Below are positions 1 to 6,039 of a DNA stretch of 6,040 nt, in pieces. Position 1 is the first letter of the stretch, and the number at the start of each line of letters is the position of its first letter. Where the stretch lies: positions 1 to 6,040 of the forward strand of contig JAKPBL010000375.1 in the NCBI GenBank assembly GCA_029778965.1, given 5' to 3'. The notes under the pieces were generated by a model, which was not told the DNA's origin, searched no databases, and worked only from the letters and a program-made list of their open reading frames with translations. This DNA comes from Bacteroidota bacterium. GTDB lineage: Bacteria > Bacteroidota > Bacteroidia > Chitinophagales > Chitinophagaceae. A program made the position numbers and the translations under genes.

Positions 1-633
1 GTGGTGAACGGTATCAGGCATGTCATTAAAGAAAAGAAAGTGACCGACCTGGTGATTGGCCTGGCCGGAGACAAAGGTTTTTCCCCTTCGTTTGTGTATA
101 ATCTCTATAATGGCTACCTGCGCGATGAAAACCCGAATGTATTGGTGTACCATGCTGTTCAGCCTATTGCCACCATCGACAAACAGGTGGTAGTTATACC
201 ACCAAATGCCTATAAGGAACAGGGGTTTTTTCTGCTGCTGTTCCGGATATGGAATATTGCCAAAAACTCGAAAACCGTTCTTGATTTTTATGCCGATGCG
301 GCTACCATCGCTATTTTGCAACGTATTCAGAAAAAGGTCAATATAGAAGCTACCTATACCGCCATCAGCACCTGGAACGAAATGGAAAAAGCAGCGCGTT
401 CCGTGCAGGAAAACGAGGGCCTGATTATGATCATGGCAGAAAGAGGCAAAGGGTTTTATATGCCTAAAATGCAGGTGGTACCCGACATGCTGAACAATTT
501 TTTTGCAGGGAAAAATTATCTCCTGCTTTTCCCGAATGATGAAAAGCAGGTGGAAGATGCTGAAAAACGCTTTGTAAGCAACCACGACGATTTTGTAGAG
601 ATAGGAGCAGTGATTGGCAGGATTTTTAAATAA
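1..633 (+). CDS. Cation:proton antiporter, C-terminal cytoplasmic region (5' partial)
   Basis: The reading frame is already open at base 1 and ends with TAA at 631-633, so this is the 3' part of a longer gene; the GTG codons at the window edge should not be read as the start. The 210 visible residues contain no membrane helices. They read as two alpha/beta segments of Usp type. The end of the first carries the strand-and-loop VTDLVIGLAGDKG (residues 14-26). The second starts at about residue 61 with the strand KQVVVIPPNA, and a further buried strand GLIMIMAERGKGF lies at 140-152. This matches my memory of the soluble tail of Bacteroidota monovalent cation:proton antiporters (CPA2/Kef-like), whose N-terminal 12-13 helices exchange Na+ or K+ for H+ across the inner membrane. 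The tail probably senses or regulates. The transport domain is outside the window, so ion specificity cannot be judged. A free-standing Usp-like protein is less likely. Confidence 0.7.
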   Translation: MVNGIRHVIKEKKVTDLVIGLAGDKGFSPSFVYNLYNGYLRDENPNVLVYHAVQPIATIDKQVVVIPPNAYKEQGFFLLLFRIWNIAKNSKTVLDFYADAATIAILQRIQKKVNIEATYTAISTWNEMEKAARSVQENEGLIMIMAERGKGFYMPKMQVVPDMLNNFFAGKNYLLLFPNDEKQVEDAEKRFVSNHDDFVEIGAVIGRIFK

Positions 634-643
634 CCTATCTTTG
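614..643 (+). promoter_or_regulatory. Bacteroidota-type promoter of def
   Basis: The -7 element TATCTTTG at 636-643 fits TAnnTTTG exactly. A -33-like TTG sits at 614-616, leaving a 19-bp spacer. The -33 lies in the last codons of the antiporter gene and the -7 starts 3 bp after its stop. Transcription is predicted to begin near 648-651, giving a leader of roughly 15 nt before the def ATG at 664. No Shine-Dalgarno sequence is visible in that leader. Confidence 0.65.
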
Positions 644-663
644 CCGGTCAAAATCAGGGCATT

Positions 664-1242
664 ATGATCTTACCTATCGTGGCTTACGGGCACCCCGTAT
701 TGAGGCAGGTGGCCGGCGATATCGATAAAGAATACCCCGGCCTGCAGCAACTGGTGGCCGACATGTGGGAAACCATGTACAACAGCAACGGGGTAGGGCT
801 CGCAGCGCCGCAGATCAACCGGTCGATCCGGCTTTTTGTGGTGGACAGCCAGCAGATACTCGAAAACATGGAGCCCGACGAAAGAAAAGAATACCCGAAC
901 GACAACGGCTTTAAAGGCGCATTTTTCAATGCACGTATCGTTGAAACGAATGGCGACGACTGGCCTTATAATGAAGGCTGCCTGAGCATTCCCAAGATCA
1001 GGGAAGATGTGCTGCGTCCTGAAGAGATCACCATTGAATACCTGGATGAGAATTTCCTTCCGCAGAAAGCGACTTTCAACGGCATTACGGCGCGCGTCAT
1101 TCAGCACGAATACGACCATATCGACGGGAAACTGTTTATTGATTATATCAAGCCATTGAAAAGAAAACTGCTGAAGGGCAAGCTCGACGATATCTCAAAA
1201 GGAAAAGTACGGGTGGACTATCGCATGGCTTTTGCTAAATAG
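664..1242 (+). CDS. def: Peptide deformylase
   Basis: This 192-residue cytoplasmic metalloenzyme removes the formyl group from the N-terminal methionine of nascent proteins, the step before methionine aminopeptidase. All three family motifs are intact: motif 1 GVGLAAPQ (residues 43-50), motif 2 EGCLS (104-108, Cys106 a metal ligand) and motif 3 HEYDH (148-152, His148 and His152 metal ligands, Glu149 catalytic base). It is longer than the E. coli enzyme (about 169 residues) because of a charged insert at about residues 66-86 between motifs 1 and 2 and a basic C-terminal tail; I recall such inserts from Bacteroidota deformylases. ATG at 664 is the natural start, since the usual MILPIVxYGxPVLR N-terminus begins there. 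It has its own promoter (614-643) and is followed after 5 bp by a secreted protein. No fmt is nearby. The identification is secure. Confidence 0.97.
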   Translation: MILPIVAYGHPVLRQVAGDIDKEYPGLQQLVADMWETMYNSNGVGLAAPQINRSIRLFVVDSQQILENMEPDERKEYPNDNGFKGAFFNARIVETNGDDWPYNEGCLSIPKIREDVLRPEEITIEYLDENFLPQKATFNGITARVIQHEYDHIDGKLFIDYIKPLKRKLLKGKLDDISKGKVRVDYRMAFAK

Positions 1243-1247
1243 CCTGT

Positions 1248-2225
1248 ATGTTCCCACCGCTGCGAAATGTTTTTAACTGCGGCTTCATGGTCGTTTTGCT
1301 GGCGGCCGTGATACAGGCTTCCGGCCAGGATACCACCGGTAAGGCTGCTGCCGACTCGGTCATATTTGTTGACCAGAAGGCCATTACACTGAAAGAAGTG
1401 GTTGTCAGGAGCAATATGGATGTTCCTTCTTTTATCAGACGCATACAATTCGACACCAGCTTTTACCGTGCTTTCAAGAACCTGCACGAGCTCAGTTATA
1501 CGGCGCTGAACGATGTTACCATGCTCGACAAACAGGGGCGGCCCGCGGCGGGACTGCACAGCCGCACCCGGCAGACCTTCGCGAATGGCTGTCGCAGCAT
1601 GTCCGTTCTGGAAGAAAAGACAGAAGGCGATATCCGTGACAGGAGCGGCCACTGGAATTATTATACCGCTGAAATGTATGCGGGCCTCTTCTTCACCACG
1701 GGAACGGTTTGCGGGGAAGACAATTCCGTCAGGGCCGAAGAACTCAGCACCCGCGGAAAACGGGGTATTGAGAAACACAAAGAGCAGTTGAAAATGCTTT
1801 TCTTCAATCCCGGCCGGAAGATTCCGGGCATTCCGTTTATCGGCGACAAGATCAATATCTATGACCCGCCGCAGAGCGATCTCTACGACTTTGAGGTTGA
1901 TATGACCAGCTACCAGGGCCGGAATGTATATGTGTTCCGCGTGCAGGCCCGGCCCGGCCTGGCACGTTCTCAGCAAAACGATGTGGTCATTAATTCGGTG
2001 ATCACTTATTTCGACGAGCACGATATGCGCATCGTGGCGCGCACGTACGACCTCAGCTATGACGCCGGCGTGTACGACTTCAATGTGCACATGGAAGTGG
2101 AAATGTTCCGGGTGGGCGACCTGCTGCTACCCAAACTGCTCCGTTACAACGGCAACTGGAAAGTAGCCCTGAAGAAAAGAGAAAGAGGCATATTCACTGC
2201 CACTATTTTCGACGTGGGCGGCTAA
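1248..2225 (+). CDS. Secreted protein of unknown function
   Basis: I do not recognise a named family for this 325-residue product. It starts with a signal peptide (one Arg at residue 6, hydrophobic core about 12-24, likely cleavage near ASG-QD at 26-28); no lipobox is seen, so a soluble periplasmic or outer-membrane-associated protein is likely. The mature N-terminus has ITLKEVVVRS (46-55), like the segment joining plug and carboxypeptidase-like domains in TonB-linked Bacteroidota proteins. The C-terminal half (about 212-322) alternates beta strands in a pattern of the DUF5686/LolA-like type: YDFEVDM, GRNVYVFRVQARPG, then ITYFDEHDMRIVARTYDLSY. That resemblance is weak and inferred. The mature protein has just two cysteines (115 and 155), which could form a disulphide. 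It starts 5 bp after def with no promoter or ribosome site of its own, so cotranscription with def is expected. Its stop codon overlaps the stop of the opposing rluD-like gene. Confidence 0.85.
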   Translation: MFPPLRNVFNCGFMVVLLAAVIQASGQDTTGKAAADSVIFVDQKAITLKEVVVRSNMDVPSFIRRIQFDTSFYRAFKNLHELSYTALNDVTMLDKQGRPAAGLHSRTRQTFANGCRSMSVLEEKTEGDIRDRSGHWNYYTAEMYAGLFFTTGTVCGEDNSVRAEELSTRGKRGIEKHKEQLKMLFFNPGRKIPGIPFIGDKINIYDPPQSDLYDFEVDMTSYQGRNVYVFRVQARPGLARSQQNDVVINSVITYFDEHDMRIVARTYDLSYDAGVYDFNVHMEVEMFRVGDLLLPKLLRYNGNWKVALKKRERGIFTATIFDVGG

Positions 2226-3298
2226 TCGACTGCATTTCTTTTGAGCGACAACGCATAATTCCGCCATTTATCGATGACGGCGCTCATATCGGGTGCAATG
2301 TCTGACTGGAAGAACACATCTTCACCGGTACCGGGGTGTTTGAACCCGATATTCACCGCATGCAGCGCATGCCGGGGGCATATCGCAAAGCAGTTATCGA
2401 CGAATTGCTTGTACTTTGTATAAACGGTGCCCTTCACGATTTTGTCGCCGCCGTAAAAATCATCATTGAACAAGGGGTGGCCGATGTGCTGCATATGTAC
2501 CCGGATCTGGTGCGTGCGGCCGGTTTCCAGGCGGCATTCCACCAGGGTCACATAATGCATCCGCTCCAGCACTTTGTAATGCGTGATCGCTTCTTTGCCG
2601 TAATCGCCCTCCGGGTAGGCGTCGAACAGCTTCCGGAACCGGCGATGACGGCCTATATGTGCCACCACGGTGCCTTCGTCGGCTTCCATGTCGCCCCATA
2701 CCAGCGCTATATATCGCCTGTACACCGTATGGTTGAAGAATTGCCGCGCCAGCGAGGTGACCGCGCTGTCGGTTTTGGCGATAAGAATGAGCCCGCTGGT
2801 ATTTTTATCGATCCGGTGCACCATGCCGAAACGGGGCAGGGTCTCTTCGTTGATGGAGCTGTCCTTATGCTGGAGGTACCAGGCCACGCCGTTCAGCAGC
2901 GTGCCGCGTGGGTTGCCGCTGCCGGGGTGCACCACCAGCCCCGCCGGTTTGTTGATGACCATTACCTGGTCGTCTTCATACACGATGGGGAGAGGAATGG
3001 GCTCGGGGATCACCTGCTCGCCCGCCCGCTCGCGGTGGGAATAGATAATGATCTCATCTGCCGGCCGGATATTGTAATTGGATTTGGTGGTTTTGCCGTT
3101 TACCAGGATACGCCCCGCGGCAATGGCCTTCTGCACTTTATTGCGCGTGGCATATTCCACCCGGCCCACCAGGAACTTGTCGATGCGCATGAGCTCCTGG
3201 CCGGGATCGATCCGGAACACCTGCTGTTCGTATAATTCCTCACTGGCTTCGGGAAGCTGCTCGTCAAACCCCGTTTCGTCGTTCAAGCTATTGGCCAC
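2222..3298 (-). CDS. rluD: RluD-family 23S rRNA pseudouridine synthase
   Basis: The 358-residue protein has an S4 RNA-binding domain (about residues 36-85, LMRIDKFLVGRV to ADEIII) followed by an RluA/RluD catalytic domain. The signature HRIDKNTSGL (161-170) holds the catalytic Asp164; RTHQIRVHM (261-269) and NKPAGLVVHPG (116-126) are further family motifs. RluD converts uridines in helix 69 of 23S rRNA (1911, 1915, 1917 in E. coli) to pseudouridine during large-subunit assembly. The S4 domain and length favour RluD over the shorter RluA, but RluC-like specificity cannot be excluded. The start is GTG at 3298. The next in-frame ATG, at residue 37, would cut into the S4 domain and remove the ELYEQQVFRID segment that I recall from Bacteroidota homologues, so the GTG is preferred. 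It is divergent from lipB and convergent with the secreted protein gene, whose stop codon it overlaps. Confidence 0.93.
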   Translation of the reverse strand: MANSLNDETGFDEQLPEASEELYEQQVFRIDPGQELMRIDKFLVGRVEYATRNKVQKAIAAGRILVNGKTTKSNYNIRPADEIIIYSHRERAGEQVIPEPIPLPIVYEDDQVMVINKPAGLVVHPGSGNPRGTLLNGVAWYLQHKDSSINEETLPRFGMVHRIDKNTSGLILIAKTDSAVTSLARQFFNHTVYRRYIALVWGDMEADEGTVVAHIGRHRRFRKLFDAYPEGDYGKEAITHYKVLERMHYVTLVECRLETGRTHQIRVHMQHIGHPLFNDDFYGGDKIVKGTVYTKYKQFVDNCFAICPRHALHAVNIGFKHPGTGEDVFFQSDIAPDMSAVIDKWRNYALSLKRNAVD

Positions 3299-3318
3299 GC
3301 GTTGATAAAATTGAAAGG

Positions 3319-3326
3319 CAAATTTA
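3319..3326 (-). promoter_or_regulatory. Promoter -7 element of the rluD-like gene
   Basis: Read on the minus strand, TAAATTTG fits TAnnTTTG exactly and ends 20 bp before the GTG start at 3298, giving a predicted leader of about 15 nt. No good TTTG or TTG is found at the expected -33 distance; that place is occupied by the lipB -7 element on the other strand. Confidence 0.5.
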
Positions 3327-3342
3327 TAACGAAAGAGCCCAC

Positions 3343-3350
3343 TAACTTTG
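3343..3350 (+). promoter_or_regulatory. Promoter -7 element of lipB
   Basis: TAACTTTG fits TAnnTTTG exactly and ends only 4 bp before the lipB ATG at 3355. The expected start of transcription therefore falls on or next to the start codon, so the mRNA may be leaderless. The -33 place is poor: the closest candidate is the TTT run at 3323-3325, which lies inside the rluD -7 element. Confidence 0.55.
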
Positions 3351-3354
3351 CGCC

Positions 3355-4047
3355 ATGCAAACTGTTTTAGTAACCGATCTCGGCCGGCAACCCTACAAAG
3401 AAACCTGGGATCTGCAGGAATCGCTGCTGCAGGATAACCTGCGGCGAAAGGCAGCCGGCGAACCGACCGTAAACCGGTTGCTGCTGGTAGAGCACCCGCC
3501 CGTCTATACCCTGGGAAAAAGCGGGAAGATGGAACATGTGCTGATCAGTGAAGCCGAACGGCAGGAAAGGGGCATCGGTTTTTTCCATACGAACCGGGGT
3601 GGGGACATCACTTTCCACGGGCCAGGGCAACTGGTCGGTTATCCCATTCTTGATCTTGAACTGTTTGGCACAGACCTCGGCAAATACCTGCGGCGCATCG
3701 AAGAATCGGTGATACAGACCATTGCCGCTTTTGGGTTGCAGGGCGACCGCTCGACCGGTGAGACCGGTGTTTGGCTCGATCCGCTGGTGACCGGCCGCGC
3801 CCGGAAGGTCTGTGCCATCGGCATCCGGTGCAGCCGGTGGATCACCATGCACGGTTTTGCCCTTAATGTCAATACCGACCTTCGCTATTTTGATAATATT
3901 ATTCCATGTGGTATCCGGCAAAAAGCAGTGACTTCTATTTCCCTGGAAAAAGGAAAAGAAATTGATTTTGAAGTTGTTAAAGAAATTTACGTAAATAAAT
4001 TCAGCGATATTTTTCAAACAGAAATGCTGCATCTGGAAGCCATTTGA
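3355..4047 (+). CDS. lipB: Octanoyl-[acyl-carrier-protein]:protein N-octanoyltransferase
   Basis: LipB moves the octanoyl group from acyl carrier protein to a lysine of lipoyl domains in pyruvate and 2-oxoglutarate dehydrogenases and the glycine cleavage H protein; LipA then inserts sulphur. The 230-residue protein carries the family core: LLLVEHPPVYTLGK (42-55), RGGDITFHGPGQLVGYPI (81-98), the catalytic Lys151 in RKVCAIGI and the catalytic Cys185 in IIPCGI. The Lys-to-Cys spacing of 34 residues equals that of E. coli LipB (K135, C169), and TMHGFALNVNTD (164-175) is also typical. The length is close to the family norm. ATG at 3355 gives the expected N-terminus. No lipA is in the window, so the lipoyl pathway is not clustered here. 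The last 40 codons are visibly more AT-rich than the rest, with no sign of damage. Confidence 0.97.
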   Translation: MQTVLVTDLGRQPYKETWDLQESLLQDNLRRKAAGEPTVNRLLLVEHPPVYTLGKSGKMEHVLISEAERQERGIGFFHTNRGGDITFHGPGQLVGYPILDLELFGTDLGKYLRRIEESVIQTIAAFGLQGDRSTGETGVWLDPLVTGRARKVCAIGIRCSRWITMHGFALNVNTDLRYFDNIIPCGIRQKAVTSISLEKGKEIDFEVVKEIYVNKFSDIFQTEMLHLEAI

Positions 4048-4098
4048 GCAGCCTTAAGCTGACCGGTAGGGGAGACATACAACGGTGACATAATACCC

Positions 4099-5097
4099 CT
4101 AAAAATCTTTGCCGATAAAAAATCTGTTTTTCTCTACAATAGTGTCGTTCTCAAGCAATTCGAATAGAAACCAGCCTGCATGCTGGAAATTGGCCTTGTC
4201 GAGCAGCAGCACCTGGTCGCGGATATCCCTTACTTCAAAAAGAAAGGTCTTGTCTTCTTCATAGAACCGTATCCGGTATGATTTACGGGCAGCATCTGGT
4301 AGTTCTATGTGCAGGAGCCCGGATTTATCGGTAAAAATATACCTTGATAAAACAAATACATCCTTGGGAATAAATGGTTTAATGATGATTGTGTCATTTA
4401 CTACCGACAATAACGTATCCTTGGTGTACAAATTAACGGAATCCCTGAAGGCTTTCATTTTTGATTCTGGCAGGTTGCCTTTAAGGGTATCAGCCCGTTT
4501 AATATAATATATCCGTTCCGGTATTATTTCCAGTTGCTTAGTTGCTTCTGGTGTTTTATCGACTTTTTTATTATTGTTTATTGTTGCTATTGAATCACTG
4601 GTTGTTTTACCGCTGCCATTTTTATCGGCAGGTTTGCCGGCTGGAGCGATTGCCGGTTTCTGGTTGTTGCCATCGGCGGCCGGTTTTGCCGGACTGGCCG
4701 CAGCTTTGATCGTTGCCGGTTTTTCAGCGGGGGGCTGGTATTTTACGGCGCGCTGGGCCTTACTGAAAATATATCGCCCGCTGTCGAGCAGGATATAAAG
4801 CCGGTAGAATTGTAGGGTATCGGGCGATTTGCTGTCCACGTAGCCGTTTTTCAGCATCCGGGGATCAGGTAATGTTACGATTGATTTAAACAGCCGGCTG
4901 CTGTCGGCCGACCGCTGGACGCTCAACTGCCGTATCTTGTTTCCATACGGGTTGGTCCAACTGATCAGCACACGGTTGCCGGTGCGCCTTACCGCTGAGA
5001 ATTGGGGGAGCGTATCCTGCGCCTGAACCTGGTCAACCGCCTGGAAAAGCAGAAAAAACAATATGGCAGCGGTGATTTGTCCGGCTTTTTTCGTCAT
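4099..5097 (-). CDS. Exported protein with fibronectin-III-like domain and Lys-Pro-Ala linker
   Basis: The frame stays open upstream to 5133, but ATG at 5097 (MTKKAGQ) is chosen because it places a basic n-region directly before the hydrophobic stretch ITAAILFFLLFQ and because a promoter ends 6 bp ahead of it. The product has 332 residues: a signal peptide 1-26 (cleavage near VQA-QD); a beta-rich domain at about 28-118 with fibronectin-III-like landmarks (VLISWTNP, LSVQRS, FYRLYILLDSG); a low-complexity linker at about 121-188 rich in Lys, Pro, Ala and Asn; and a C-terminal domain at about 238-332 (FIPKDVF, YRIRFYEED, GWFLFELLEND) ending in FFIGKDF. The mature protein has no cysteine, catalytic motif or outer-membrane barrel. 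A surface or periplasmic adhesion or scaffold role is possible, but the function is unknown. No type IX secretion tail is evident to me. It follows the PLP enzyme gene by 16 bp. Confidence 0.8.
   Translation of the reverse strand: MTKKAGQITAAILFFLLFQAVDQVQAQDTLPQFSAVRRTGNRVLISWTNPYGNKIRQLSVQRSADSSRLFKSIVTLPDPRMLKNGYVDSKSPDTLQFYRLYILLDSGRYIFSKAQRAVKYQPPAEKPATIKAAASPAKPAADGNNQKPAIAPAGKPADKNGSGKTTSDSIATINNNKKVDKTPEATKQLEIIPERIYYIKRADTLKGNLPESKMKAFRDSVNLYTKDTLLSVVNDTIIIKPFIPKDVFVLSRYIFTDKSGLLHIELPDAARKSYRIRFYEEDKTFLFEVRDIRDQVLLLDKANFQHAGWFLFELLENDTIVEKNRFFIGKDF
4627..4722 (-). repeat. Degenerate Lys-Pro-Ala repeats in the linker
   Basis: Four KPA triplets occur at residues 126, 138, 147 and 155 of the exported protein. 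In the DNA the plus-strand heptamer TTGCCGG recurs at 4634, 4650, 4686 and 4713. Three copies share the codon frame; the one at 4634 does not. This is a low-complexity coding repeat that spaces two folded domains. It does not look like a mobile or regulatory repeat. Confidence 0.5.
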
Positions 5098-5103
5098 CGG
5101 GCA

Positions 5104-5133
5104 CAAATATAATTCAATACGCGAGGCTGCCAA
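5104..5133 (-). promoter_or_regulatory. Bacteroidota-type promoter of the exported protein gene
   Basis: On the minus strand the -7 element TATATTTG occupies 5104-5111 and fits TAnnTTTG. A -33-like TTG is at 5131-5133, with a 19-bp spacer, the same as in the def promoter. The -33 lies within the last codons of the upstream PLP enzyme gene (stop at 5114-5116). The -7 ends 6 bp before the ATG at 5097, so the leader would be about 0-3 nt. The gene could thus be transcribed alone as well as by read-through. Confidence 0.6.
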
Positions 5134-6007
5134 CCGGCAAAGAGCGGTTTCCGGTTAGTCCACCGCTGTGAATCAGCAACAGCCTGTCATCGGGCGAAAA
5201 ATAATTTTCTTTTATCATTGCACAAATCCCGTAAAAGAGCTTGCCGGTATAAACGAAATCGAGCGGTATCTGTTGTGTGGCATATACCTGGTACATAAAA
5301 TCAAGCAAGGCGGTATTGTGCCGGGCATATCCGCCAAAATGGAATTGAAACGACAGGGTAAACTGCCCGTCTTTCCCCGGCACCCAGCGCCTGATTTCTT
5401 CCGACAACCGGTCGTCGCCTTTGAGCGCGCTGACTCCGATTACCTGCTGGTGAGGGGCTGCCGCTGAAAGGATACCGGCCAGGCTGGTGCCGGTGCCAAC
5501 GGCTACGGCAATATGGGTATAACGTCCCGGCAGCGGAACAGTATCGAGCATGGCTGCCGCGCCCCTGATACCCTGCAGGCCCCGACCGCCTTCAGGAATA
5601 ACAAATACATTATCGGGCAGCAGGGGCAGCCTGCCCGGTAATTGCTGCAGTGCGCGGTAATCACTCCTGGAAACGAAGAGCAGTTCCATGCCGAGGGCTT
5701 GCACGTCGCGCAGGCAGGCAGTGGAAAGCGGTTCGCCCCGTACAATACCATAGGCCCTGATGCCGAGGTGATGAGCAGCGGCGGCTGTAGCGAGCAAATG
5801 GTTGGACCACACACCGCCAAAAGTGGCAATGGCGGCGGCGCGGCCGGCGCGGGCCGCCTGCAGCCAGGGTAGTAGCTTGAACCATTTGTTGCCCGAGAGC
5901 TGCGGGTGCAGCTTGTCGAGCCGCAGACAATCAACGGCGACCGGCTGTTCGGGGTAGAACCGAACCGGCTCGATACCGGTTAAATCGGGCCGCACTGGTA
6001 ATTTCAT
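5114..6007 (-). CDS. PLP-dependent ACC deaminase/D-cysteine desulfhydrase family enzyme
   Basis: This 297-residue cytoplasmic enzyme is a fold-type II PLP protein. The cofactor lysine is Lys41 in LSGNKWFKL; FGGVWSNH (63-70) matches the family's GGxxSNH substrate loop; VGTGTSLAG (170-178) is the phosphate-binding loop; and VYTGK (252-256) holds the active-site Tyr253. From memory, true ACC deaminases have Glu after that Tyr (E295 in Pseudomonas) and Leu after the late His (L322), while desulfhydrases have Ser/Thr. Here Thr254 and Ser281 (IHSGG) point away from ACC and towards D-cysteine or another beta-substituted amino acid, releasing pyruvate and ammonia, plus sulphide if D-cysteine is the substrate. 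The protein is somewhat shorter than characterised members (about 325-340 residues), with the core motifs intact. The start is ATG at 6007. It may be cotranscribed with the exported protein gene 16 bp downstream, but no functional link is evident. Confidence 0.9.
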   Translation of the reverse strand: MKLPVRPDLTGIEPVRFYPEQPVAVDCLRLDKLHPQLSGNKWFKLLPWLQAARAGRAAAIATFGGVWSNHLLATAAAAHHLGIRAYGIVRGEPLSTACLRDVQALGMELLFVSRSDYRALQQLPGRLPLLPDNVFVIPEGGRGLQGIRGAAAMLDTVPLPGRYTHIAVAVGTGTSLAGILSAAAPHQQVIGVSALKGDDRLSEEIRRWVPGKDGQFTLSFQFHFGGYARHNTALLDFMYQVYATQQIPLDFVYTGKLFYGICAMIKENYFSPDDRLLLIHSGGLTGNRSLPVGSLAY

Positions 6008-6010
6008 GCG

Positions 6011-6039
6011 GGAATTTATATATTAGCGCCCGAACCAAA
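6011..6039 (-). promoter_or_regulatory. Possible weak promoter of the PLP enzyme gene
   Basis: On the minus strand a TTTG lies at 6036-6039 and, after a 17-bp spacer, TAAATTCC at 6011-6018 matches only the TAnnTT part of the -7 consensus. It ends 3 bp before the ATG. The window edge prevents a search further upstream, so this is only a candidate. Confidence 0.25.

Noticed and set aside
1..6. GTG codons at the window edge as the start of a 210-residue protein
   Set aside because: The frame is open at the edge and the product matches the tail of a much longer membrane antiporter. The true start lies outside the window.
1218..2090. 290-codon open frame on the minus strand opposite the secreted protein gene
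   Set aside because: The plus-strand product has a signal peptide and clean domain-like composition. The antisense frame has no recognisable motif and is rich in His, Val and Ile runs, typical of a shadow of GC-biased codons.
2336..3235. 299-codon open frame on the plus strand opposite the rluD-like gene
   Set aside because: The minus strand encodes an intact pseudouridine synthase with all motifs. The antisense product is rich in His and lacks known motifs or a promoter.
3753..3770. Tandem near-repeat of a 9-mer, GACCGGTGA then GACCGGTGT
   Set aside because: It lies within lipB and encodes a segment that fits the family alignment. CCGGT is frequent across this GC-biased coding DNA, so chance and codon preference explain it.
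3367..4032. 221-codon open frame on the minus strand opposite lipB
   Set aside because: lipB is intact with catalytic Lys and Cys. The reverse frame has no family motif or start context.
4067..4101. Inverted repeat TAGGGG / CCCCTA between lipB and the exported protein gene, considered as a two-way terminator
   Set aside because: The stem is only 6 bp around a 23-nt loop, the inner bases do not extend the pairing, no T-run follows on either strand, and one arm includes the stop codon of the minus gene. The rest of this 51-bp gap (4048-4098) shows only a 4-bp CAGC/GCTG stem and a short GACATA direct repeat.
5098..5133. N-terminal extension of 12 residues on the exported protein
   Set aside because: It overlaps the end of the PLP enzyme gene, would precede the basic n-region of the signal peptide, and contains the promoter -7 element itself.
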